Part shown: one piece after another, positions 36,072-48,000 of the stretch | Numbering within the stretch: the stretch's first letter is position 1 | Layout of the letters: the number at the start of each line of letters is the position of its first letter | Assembly (NCBI GenBank): GCA_017506865.1 | Contig: JAFCMP010000068.1 | Location: forward strand, 620,001-684,000 | Length of the DNA: 64,000 bases | Direction of reading: 5' to 3' | DNA from: Tribonema minus | Lineage: Eukaryota; Sar; Xanthophyceae; Tribonematales; Tribonemataceae | Position numbers and translations under genes: made by a program | The notes under the pieces: generated by a model | Told to the model about the DNA's origin: nothing | Databases searched by the model: none | What the model saw: only the letters and a program-made list of their open reading frames with translations

Positions 36072-39000
36072 CTACGCTGAGACATGCTGCACTGGCGGCA
36101 CCGGCGGAAGCTCCTCCTTCGTCTCCGCCTCGCTGTGCGAGTGCCTCGAGCTGATGCTGTTGTCCAGTGACTCTTCCGCCACCTCTTTGTGCGGCGGAAG
36201 CGGAGGGCTCGCCTGTAGTACAGTTGCAACATGGGGGGGAGGAGGGAGGTGGGGTCAGCACTGCTCAGTACAGCGAGGCAGAGTCAATACAAGGCTTGAC
36301 GCGCACTGCGCCTTTCCCTCTGCTGCACGCTTGTGCAGCTGCGCCTTTGAGCGTGCCTGCAGTGCACCTCGAAGTTTTGTGTTACGGTCTTCACGGGCGA
36401 ATGAGGGTACAGGGGGTTGGCACACATCAGCAAGACCTTCACGGCACACACTGCGCACACGCGGCGGCGTCGCCCTTGATTCTCAGCAGCGCCCACCGGA
36501 CTCACGTCGCAACCGACATGCGCGACGCACTGCTAGCACAGCATGCGCGCCGCCAGCGCACGCGGCGCCACTCACGCATCTGCTCGCCGCCTGCTCTGCG
36601 GACGTGCGCGGCGTCCTGTCGAACAACGGCTTCTCGTGTCATCGCCCGCAGGACTCACACTGCAACCCGCATGCGCGACGCACGTCTACCCATACCGCAG
36701 CACCGCATGCGCGCGCCGCCACTCACGTATCTGCTCGCCGCCTGCTTGGCGCCGCTACTACTACCGTACCACCCGCAGCACAGCATGCGCGCCGCCAGCG
36801 CACGCTTGCCACTCACGTATCTGCTCGCCGCCTGCTCGGCGGACATGCGTGGCGTCCTGTCAAACGACGGCTTCTTGTGTCACCGCTCGCAGGACTCACG
36901 CCGCAACCCGCATGCGCGACACACTTCTACCATACAACAGCACAGCATGCGCGCCGCCAGCGCAGCGCGCGGCGCCACTCACGTATCTGCTCGCGGCCTG
37001 CTCGGCGGACGTGCGCGGCGTCCTGGCAAAGGACGGCATCTTGTGTCATCGCCCGCAGGACTCACGCCGCAACCCGCATGTGCGACGCACTTCTGCCATG
37101 CGGAAGCACCGCATGCGCGCCGCCGTCACTCACGTATCTGCTCGCCGCCTGCTCGGCGGACGTGCGCGGCGTCCTGTCGAAGGAGGGCTTCTTGTGGACG
37201 CCCCGGGGCGCGACCGCGGGGGACCCCAGCACGACTTCCTCGCGCATCTCCAGGTGGCTCATCTCCGTCTCCACGAACGTCTTGGAGCCCGCCTGCATGA
37301 GCTCCACGAACTGATCGTACGTGACGCCGCGCGCGCCGGGCTCGAGGTTCGCCTCCTTCATCATCTGCTGGACGATCTCGGGCTGCGCGGGGGGGCAGGG
37401 GGGGGGGGGGAAGGGGGGGGGGTGTTTGCGTTTGAGCGATGATGCGCTGACGGGAGGCTACGGTCGATTCACGCTGGTATGCTGTGGAAGTAGAAGAGTC
37501 ACGTGCGCTGGCTCGCTCGCCGCACTCATGCTGAGTGCAAAGGTAGCAGGGGCGGGAAAACCGGAGGTGCACAGACCCTGTGTCGAACACAAAGCATGAC
37601 AACCTGGACTGACAGAGCCAGCTCTGAGTCAGCATCGCAGAGTCATCAAGTACCAAGATCTAGATCACCTAGCCACTGACCCTTGGTCAGGGTGCTGCAA
37701 TGTGCACGACAGACCGTGATGAATGCGTCGAAATACCGTCAGCACAAGGCTGCATGCCTATCGAGCTGATGCAAGCAAGTGCGGTCACAACGGGGCCGCA
37801 CATGCACGTGACTACATGAGATGAGATGTGCCGTCATCTGTCTGCCTGGCGATGAGGGCAATTTGCAGAACATTCACCAGCACTTCAGGGCCTCAACAGG
37901 GGTCCAGGGGGGCCCGACTTTCTCTAGCCCTAGCTAAGGTCAAGCCCTAGCCCCCATTCACCTTGATCAAGTCAAGCCCTAGCCATCGTTGCCGCAAGTA
38001 GTATGTACAATCGCGGAGGTGACTTCATCACGCAACGAAGGTACCTGCCCCCACAAGCTGCCGTTCACAACGCCGACGCTGATGCTGCACGAGCTCATGC
38101 TGCAGGCGCGGAGGTGTTGTTTACAAGCGAAATTGCTGGGGCCAAACATCCTATCGTTCTTAGGGGGGCACAGCAGGGTGCTCAAGACGCTACGGTGCGG
38201 GGCGCGCACAGTCAGGCTTTGTATCCGAGCCTGCTCAAAGTGCAAGCACTTGAAGCGGCAGAGCCGGGGTCTTTCTTGGTTGAATAACGCGGCTGCGGGC
38301 ACAGCGAGCGCGGTCGAGGTACATGGCGGTAACGACATCATCGCAGGCTGCGGTGTCGATGTGGCACGGCTCAGCCGCCGTCCCCTGTACTCACCTTGTA
38401 CTCGCGGCCCAGCAGCGACTTGAGGTCGGCGTAGACGATGAAACCGCTGCCATCGACGTCCATGTGCTGAGAGCGCGCAGCGGCGGACAACACCAGGGTG
38501 GCGCAGGCACGTGCTGCGGTTAGCGGTTGCCATGAATTTGGTGGGGCTGCGACTATGCGTCTGACCGGACCAGTTAGCGGTTGCCATGAATTTGGTGGGG
38601 TTGCAACTATGCGTCTGACCGGACCATTTGGCAACTGACAATACCCCTACAAGGAGGCATGTGCGCGTTTCTTAGCAGGGAAGCGCATGAGGCTTGTGCC
38701 GCTTCAAGAGGGGGGGCGCGCTTGACCAAGCTGAGGCGTGTCGCGTGCTGCATCGGCCGCGCGCATCAAAGTGCGCTGAGAGAGCTACCGCCGTGCGGTG
38801 CGCTGGTTGCGGCGTCATCGAGCACGCGCATCGCCGCTGACCACTGCCACTGCGTAGGTGCAGCTCGAATGCATGCTGTGCCTGAGCATACCGACGCGTC
38901 TTGAAGGGCCCGCGCAACATGACGCCCGGTGCAGGTGTGGACACCCGGTTGAAGGTGGCGTCGGGGTGCCAAACCCTACGTGTCGACGACGCTAAACCTA

Positions 39001-42000
39001 ATTCAACTCCTACGCCGACGATGACCCTGTGGGATGCGCTTTGACGGTCTGGCGGCGCCGTGCAGTCCTATAGTTCTGCTCGCAAAGCCATCGCCACTTC
39101 CCCTGGTTTGCCGATACATTTAAACATGCATGCATACATACATGGAGAACGACAGACACGAGCAAGCCTGCCCACGCGACCGCACCTGAAACGCGTCTCG
39201 GAGTCGTGTTTCGCTGAGCCATGCTTCGTCCATCGCGCCGAGCGCTGCTGCCAGAAACTCCAGATACCTGCCAAGCGTGGTTGATTTGAGTGCCAGGGTA
39301 CGGAGAGGTTGAAGTTACCCACTCGCATGGCGTGAATGACTTCAAACTCTTAAACCGGTTCAGCCGGTTGAAGCGCTCAAACTGGTTCAGCCGTTTGAAG
39401 GGCGTTGGTCTGTCGACTGTTGCCAGAGGTGCCTCAAGGCTGCCCAGCGCACCTGTGACGCACCGGCTGAACAGCGCCGAAGATCACACACTGCAGACAG
39501 CATGCATTACATTGGACTATGCACCATGATGCTGCAGTTGCGCATGTGCGGTCAATGCGTCCTGAAACTGGCACTTTCGAAGTTCACATGCAATACGAAC
39601 CTCGCTCACCAGCGCTACACACACAGCGCGAGCGTCCGGGCACACCACAGCAAATGAAGCTTGTTTGAAATGCACGATCGCGTCTGCGTCTTGCGGGCAA
39701 TATACCCGATCTTTCCTAACTCAACGTCTGTAGACTCGAAAGCGCGTCTACCTCCGCGGACCCGTGCCGCATCACACCCTACCCACAGTTTCAAGTACTT
39801 CGAAGTACCTGATTTTCCCGGACTGGTCGACGTCCATCGACTCAAACAGTGCGTCGACCTCCGCGGGCTGCACGCCCTGCCCCTCCAGCGCCGCGCGCAG
39901 CTCGTCCTTGTTGATGGCGCCAGTGTCGTCCGCGTCAAACTTGGCAAACTCGTCGCGTATGTGGCTCATTTGCTGCGCCGCAGGGGGGGGGGGGGGGGGC
40001 CGGAAGCGGGGGGGAAGGGGGGGGGGGCACAGCGGCACGGTAAATTTGACTATTAAGCACTGGGGCTGCTGTGACTGACTTCAGACGCTGTGAGCAAACG
40101 GCGAGTCCGCGGCGGGATGATGCGGACAGTGGGTGGGTGAGTGCGACATGCTCCGGGGGGGGGGGGGGGGAACGGCTCGGTGAGTGCTGCGGCTGATGAC
40201 GCGCTGTCAGAGCACTGAGGCAGGTGACATTGGACTGGACAAGCTGTGAGCGACCAGCGACGCCGCGACGGGATGATGCGGATGGGGCACGCGGGTGTGT
40301 GCACGCTGCAAGATGCGTTCACTCTTCGGCAGCGAGCGATGCGTCTTCCGCAAGAGTGCTAGCGGAGACTGCCGCTGCGTCTGCGACCGCAGCGCACACT
40401 GCGCCTGGCGCATGAAGGTATTCGCCGCGCGAGCGCAGGCTCATGGCCGGCGCCGGTGCCGCTGCCGGCAGTGGAGAAGAGCAGGCAGCAGCAGGCGCGC
40501 ATGCCAAAGTTGAGTGTGGGGCCAGTGGCACGGGGCTGTTCAGAACCCTAACCCTAACCCTAACCCTAACTCACAGTAGCCGCCATAACCCTACCACTGG
40601 CGGCAGCCGCCAGTGTAACAGGAACGCTCGTGGCCACTGATACCTCTGATCCTGGTGGCGTGGGCCGGGTGCGACTCACGACATGTGCCGCGCCCTTCGT
40701 TGAATCGAATCACCGACACGAGTGGCCCGAGCTGCGAGGGTCGCGTACCCTGCGCTGCCGCCTGGCAGCACCCACTTAAAACATCATCAATCAGTGACTG
40801 CTAACGATGCCGATGGCCCTGGAACAAAGCTTGTTGGAGCCAGACGGAATACACACATGCATGCTTGCGGCCATACGCTCGCAAAGCTGAGCACGCGCCA
40901 TACCAGCGCCAACTGCAGGTTTGGCTTGAGGTTAGGGTTTGGGATTAGGGCAGCAAAGCATTGGCGGCTCGAAGAAACGGCGAAGGCGCAGCGTCATGCG
41001 CCACTGGCAGCAGGTCCCTGCCAGCGGTTCACATGACACTCGTGCCGCCATACACCGGTGGCGCCTCAGCATCAATTCACGCCGTGCGTACAAGAGAGTG
41101 CAGTGCACGCCTCACACTTCACCGCTGACGCTGAGTGTGTGCCGCAACAGTACCAGCATTAATGCGCGCGCAGAGCGCACCGCACCTGCGGCCGCAGATG
41201 GTACTATACTTCCGACCCTACTTTCTTTTAACTGCAATGTACAAGACAGCATGCAACGTGGGTTGCCCTCCCATACGACTGCAGTACGCCTCCCAACGCA
41301 CGTGATTTTTGGAGGACAACAGGTACATGTATACACATGTAAGGTATCATGCATCGCACCTGTGGTCGCAAGTGGTACGCCAGAACCATGAGCGCGCGCC
41401 GCTTGAACGGCCCGTACGTGCGGTACTCGCGTATGCTGTTGAGCGTCTTGGCCAGCATGCTGCTGTCGCGCCCGGGTGACCCCACCTTGCTGCCGCTGCA
41501 GTGCTTGCGCAGCCACGGGCTGGCCAGCGCTTCCTGCGCAGCGGCGGGGAGAGTCGCAGCGTGCATGAGTCGAGTTGAAGTTGTGAATATCACCTTGTTT
41601 CTCTTACGTACTTGGCATACTAGTATATAAAACCACTGACACGAATATAGCAGTGGCGGGCCTGCGCCTCCTGCGCGGCGACGGGGGAGAGTCACGGGCG
41701 TCTATGAGTCGGGTTGAAGTTGTGCGTGCTTTTGGCTATCGTTGCTTAAAGTTTGTTTGCATTCACGTTGTACACTTCTATAAGAACTAACATGTATGAA
41801 GCGTGCGCTGGCCAGCGCCTCCTGCGCGGCAACGGGGGAGAGTCAACGGCGTCTATAAGTCGGATTGCAGTTGTGCATGATATCACCTCGCTATCATTAC
41901 CTACTTGAAGTTGCTTCGCCTGCTTGTATAGATACAGCCACTGACACAAACGAAAGTAGCGGTGGCCTCCTGCACGGCGGCGGGGACAGACGTGACGGCT

Positions 42001-45000
42001 GCGCGAGGGCTTGGGGTTAGGGCTAACCCTAACCCTAGGAGGCATGCAATATCGGCTACAATCATCTGCTTGTACTTCAACTGCTTAACATAAAGCAGCT
42101 GGTTGGCGCCTCATGCGCGAAGGCCAAGAGAGCCCTGGACTCTGCCAGCGGCCCGCAAGCCCCAATTTCCCACATAGCACAAACAATCTTCTCGCCAATT
42201 CAGACAGGTACTTCCCCCGCGCATCACACACCGGCACAGGCTGTCAAACTTCAAGACATCGCGTCACCGCGCAAAGTGACGCACCTGCGCCGTCATCCGC
42301 ATGGTCGGATCAAATTTCAGCAGCTTGTACACAAACTCCTTGGCCTCGCTGGAGACCGCCATGCCGCGCGGCCACGAGTACGTCACCGTTTGAAGTTTGA
42401 CCATGGTGTCGGCCTCCGTCTCGCACTCGAACGCGGGCTCCCCCGCGATGAGCTGGAAGGCCATGCAGCCGATGCTCCACACGTCGGCCTGCTCTGTGTA
42501 CTCGCCCCTCAGCACCTGACGAGGGGGGGGGGCCGGGGGGGGGGGGGGGGGGGGGGATGTAGGGTAAGGGTAGGGCAAGGGGTGAATAAGCATGGGTCAC
42601 TTGGTGCACCCCCAAGATCAGCTCAACTGCTATGCAGCCGCTGCTCCACACGTCGGCCTGCTCCGTGTACTCGCCGCTCAGCACCTGACGGGGGGGAGGG
42701 AGGGGGGGGGGGGCAGTTTCAATTGCACCTGCTGTTACGATCTCGTGGACCTGCAAGTCATTGATGATTGCTGAGCTTGCAACAACAACATTGGGTGTGC
42801 ATGCGGAATGACGTCAGGGCACATCGGAGGGGGGGCGGGGGTTAAGGGGTTAGGGGTAGGGTTACCGAAAGGTGAAATGTAGCATCGGCCGCCCGGCGCA
42901 CCCCTGTGATCAGAAAAGGCGCTCCATGCGTCAACTTCGTAAGGGTCAGGACAGCATCGGCTGTTGGCGCACCGCTGTGACCAGCTGGAAAGCTACGCAC
43001 CAGCACTCTATACGTCAACTGCACGCTATCAGACCCCTCGGCGCGCGCCGGGCCAGAGGCTTGTCAGCGGCGCAGCGCAGGAAAGGCGCGATATCACGGC
43101 GTGCGATGAGCACTGCTGTGGTCGTCACGGGCTGCGCTGAGAGCTGCCGCCCTGCACTGCGCACGTTGCCGCTGCCGCCCTGGCGCGCAATATTGCAGCG
43201 GGTAGGTGCCCTGACATGCTCTTGTTCAAGACGAGGAGTGGCGTGATGTCCGCAAGAGGCAACGGAGAGCGTGTGCGCGTGCAAACGCAGTTGGCGCCGG
43301 CGCCTGCTTAGGGTTAAGGGCGTGCGCCGAACCTGCGCGCTCACCACACTTCCTGAAGGCCATGAGAGATTCGCTTGTGCAGTGGCCGACATCCACGGCG
43401 TGCTGACAACATAAGTTCGATGTGTGAGGTCGGTGGTAGTGCACACGATTTGCCGCCGCTCGCACTCAGCTGCCTCGCGCGCAAGACCTGCGGGGGCACG
43501 CCTGACCGCAACCCTAGATGCTGACCCTAAACCCCATGGCGACGTGCCCTTATTTTTTGTTTTTTGGTTCGCGAGCTGTTCGAGACCAGCTCCAGATCAG
43601 TGGTTTAGGTGACGCAGCAATCCTGAGCTGGCACGCGCAGGTTTGCTGTTGATGATAATATCACTTCCTTCAGCTTCCTTCACCACGAGTGTGTGTGTGT
43701 CACCTTGTGGCTGCCTCCGTCTGCCTCTGCGCTATGCATCGGTGCGGTGTGGCGTGCTAGCTTGCACGCGTCCCTACCGCGGCATCGTGCGCGGCACGAG
43801 ATGCACCACCGCAAGCCTAACCCTAACCCTAACCCTAACCCTGCAAGCGTCTCGGGTACACGCATGCATACGCACGTCTGGGGCCATGGTGCAGAGTAGC
43901 ATTGCAGGCTGCCTCAGTTGCACGCGTATGGTGGCACTGTTTAACTCGCGGCCGACAGCTGCAGCAGCGGCGACCGCAGTTACTTGAGGAAGGCACTTGT
44001 GGCTTGTCACCTACGGTAGAGCTCTACGGACTTACGGTTTGCAAACATACATACCTCCGGGGCCATGGTGTACACGGTTCCGACGCGCTCGCGCATGTAC
44101 GCGCCGCGCGCAAACTTGCGGCTCATGCCAAAGTCGATGAGCTTGGGCTCGCCGTCGGCGCCGCGGCCCGGCGCCTCCCAGAGCACGTTCTCGAACTTGA
44201 GGTCGCGGTGGCACACGCCGTGGCGGTGGCAGTACACGATGGCGCGCAGGACCTTGCAGATGATGACCGCGGCCTGCGCCTCCGTGTACGGCTCGCGCCG
44301 CGTGAGGTCGCCGCCCTCGCACAGCTCCTGCGCGGGGTGGGAAGCGCAGCACAGCGCGCGCGTTAAGTCCTGTACACGGTCTGGGGTCAGTTTGCGGCGA
44401 CCGCCTGCTGACAACTTATTCAGCAGTGTACCCGACCAAGTGCAAGTGGTGCATGCAGTGAGCATGTAAGCGTGAGGTCGCCGTCCTCGCATAGCTCCTG
44501 CACGGAGTCAGCACAGCATGGCACACGTAATCGTTCAGTCCCAGAGGCTTCCCGTAGAATGAACGAGGATGCGGTCGCGGCGGCGCTTGCAGCAGTGCTA
44601 TTGATTCAGCGGGGCTTGTACGGCTTGCGCCGCGCAAGGTCGCCGCCAGCCCCTGCACGTACGCAGCGTTGCGCGAGAAGTTCAGCGGGGGTTGCTGTGA
44701 TGCGGATTGCAATGCGGGTCTGGCGACGGTCTGCTGGATGCTTGTTGTTCAGCAGTCCACAAGACTTGAGTATTGGTAGTGCGGTGCTATGATCTTATCG
44801 GTGTGATCGCATACGCAACTCCTGTACGGGTTCAGCGCGGCACGGCACGCGCGGCAGTCATCCACAGAGGCTTCCTGTGCGCATCAGGGTGCACTTTGCG
44901 GCGACCATCTGCTGAGAACCTGATCATCAGTTTACACGACTGAGTGCAAGTAGTGCATGCTTTGGACATGTGAGCGTGAGGTCGCCGCCCTCGGACAGCT

Positions 45001-48000
45001 CCTGCGGAGCGGAGCGCGACGCGTCACGCGCGGTGCTGTGACCAAGTTCTGCCAAGGGCGCAGCGTAGCACATGCGGCGATGCCATTCAGTTCAGGCCGT
45101 CCCCTGGAACGGAAGACAATGCGGCAATTGGCCAACTACTAGGGGCTTCCGCCTTCGAAACAGCTACCCTTTAAACCACAACATGTCCAAGTATGTGTCG
45201 GGTGAGTGGGGCTAGCACAGGCAAGAGCGGGGCAAGATTGAGCACCACCACCAGCGCTCAGCGGCGAGGACTGCGTGCAACAGCGCCATGCCGGTCGCTG
45301 GCAGCACGTGCACTGGACAGATGTTTCATATATATATATATATACATATATATATGTATATGTTTCATATATATATGTTTCATGTATATATGTTTCATAT
45401 ATATTATATACATATATATGTACTTCGAAGTATATATTTATATATATGAAAAACGAATCAAAAAGATCGTTGAGCTCTAGGTGACAAGGGATGGTTCGCC
45501 GCAAGTGCCTTCCACCAATGAATATACATATACGCATCCCGCACCACAAGCTGCTTGCCAGTCTTGGATTCTGCGCACACCCCGCAGATAATCTTTTTGC
45601 CATGGGCATGGCGTGGCACGCGGTCCAACAACAGGCGGCACTCCTGCCGCATACTACGTCCTCATGACATGGCACGCTCCGGGTCCCGGTCATCAGAGAC
45701 ATCATTGAGCATTGATTGTGCAAGTTGAGCATTCATCGTGCAACGGCACCCTCTTCTGACTGAGCCAACATAGCCCATGACGTCCTCGCCGCAGGCGTCA
45801 TATTTTCTGCCCACCAGACCCTCAAAGACTCCAGGGCTGAAGTTCAACATAAAGTTTGGCCCGCAGCGGGGGCGGGCATGCGCGCGCCGACGACGCCCCT
45901 TACCATGATGAGATGTATGCAGCCGATTGCGTTCTGTCAGAGTGAGCCAACCATTTGTCAGCACAATTCCTGGGGGACCCGTCAGCAGTAACTTCAACGC
46001 GGCGACGCTCCTCACCATGATGAGGTGTATGCAGCCGCCGGACTCGATGCGCTCGTACGCGCGCACGACGTTGGGGTGGTCCAGGCTGCGCAGAAGCTCA
46101 ATCTCGTTGCGCAGCATGTTGCGTATCTGCAGCGCGCGCGTGTATTGACGGCGCGTAACGGCGGAACAAGCGGCAACACAGTCAGTTTTGCAATGATGAG
46201 ACTAGGTGAAGTTGAGGGTGGGGCGTCACAGCTTGTGCGACGGGCGCCGTGACGCGGCTACGGAGCGACCAGCGGACCGTTCAACATCAGGCCGTGTACG
46301 CGTACTTGGACCGCACAAGCGACCGATGAGTGGGGGTGTCAGCATCGCAGCGGCCGTGACAGCGCCGCCGCGCCAACGACGGGGATGCACTTTTGCCATG
46401 GGGATGGCGGAAACCCTGAACGGCAGAAACGGTGTGCCCGTAGTGGTATCATCAGTGGCTTTCCATGCAGCACATAAAGGCGGTCATGAGCAGTACGAAT
46501 GCGCAGGGCAGAAGGGTGCATTCGAATGACAGCATGTCACTTGCGGGCGCGTCTGCTGGCAGCGCGGCGCACGACGTCAAGTGCAACGTTCACAAGGACA
46601 GTGCACACTGACAGGATGCACTTCAGGAATGCTGCGTTGTCAGGCACGATGAAAAACTGCATCCTGGGGGACGGGGGGGGGGGGCTGGTGGAAATCGATT
46701 GAGTACAGTACCTGCATCCATGCAGGGCAGTGCTCGGCGCCAGGAGGTATGCCTCAATCTAATTCCCTACTTGCACCAACTCTGAAGTACCATCGTACTT
46801 CTAATTTGGGACACTATTGAAGAATATCGTGACGTGTATACAACACTGAACACGATCCACGACTGTCGCCTGCGCCTCTGGCACTCGATACCTCGTACTG
46901 AACTGCTCAGCATTGCTGGTGTTGAACGCTGTCAGCTACCGAACTGCTGAGCATTTTTTGCTGCTGTTGAGCGCTGCTGTTGAGCGCAGTCGGCGCGCAG
47001 CCACCTCCGCTCAACACACACACCCAGCACACCACAACTAGGTAGGGAAACCCTCCCCTAACCCTAACCCTAACCCTAACCCTATCCCTAACCCTAGCAA
47101 GGGGCTCACCTTGACTTGCACCTTCTTGTCGGGGACAGACTGCATGTTGAAGGACTTGCAGGCGAACATCTCGCCGGTGGCCTTCTTCCTGACCGTCCTC
47201 ACGATGCAGCCCATGCCCGCAGAGCCCAGCTCCTCTTCCGTCACCTGGATCAGCAGCAGCAGGCGGAAACAAGCACGGTCACGTGGATTGCACTCGAAGT
47301 TGGAGCGCACACAGAGACCACACTTAATTTTAGGAGGGCAGCTGGAGGGCCCTCTTAACTTCACGCAAAGGTCGGTTGAACACGCGCGCGGCGATTGCGC
47401 AAGATCATCCCGCAACGGTGGCGTGCTGCCACCGCAGCGACCCCCCCCCCCCCCCCCCCCCGCGCGGTGCCGTAGCACAGCGCCGCGCCCGCTGGGATCA
47501 CAAGCGGTCGCCGCATGTTGCCGCGCTGCGCGCAGACGCTTGGCTGCATCGGTTCGCCAGCGCAATGAAAACTGGATCGCAATGGCATCGATGCTGAAGG
47601 CGCCGCTTCGTGCTGTCGCGCTGACGCTCGGAGTGTCAGCTGCCGAGCGCTGACATGCCCTCTGCGATGCAAAACGAATTGCTACTGTCGTTGACAGGTA
47701 TGGCGCTGCCCGTCGACATGGCAGCCAATTGTCGCATGTTTCCACGCTACGTGCGCCTCCGTAGCTGCACCGGTTTGCCACCGCAAGGACCCCGAATGGT
47801 ACTAGCTGGCGCTCGGCGCTGTCAGCTGCGGAGCGCTGACATGCCCTCTGCATCGGGCCATGCGCGGTAGTGTCGAGAGTGCCGGACGTTGAAGTGGGCG
47901 CCGGTCAAAAAGCGCAGCACAGCGCTGCGCTTTTGCGTCATGACACCATAAGGTCGCGCCTCCCATTGTGATGCGTGTACATACAATATGTCAAGTCACC

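Noticed and set aside
35923-37442. Plus-strand frames of 299, 377 and 463 codons
   Set aside because: Their apparent repeats are the CDPK exon 10 junction echoes read from the wrong strand.
45328-45446. Centromere or replication origin from AT-rich DNA
   Set aside because: It is a 120-bp microsatellite inside an intron with no supporting structure.
40544-47097. Chromosome end or subtelomere
   Set aside because: TTAGGG tracts are only three to seven units, occur in both orientations, and lie inside genes that continue on both sides.
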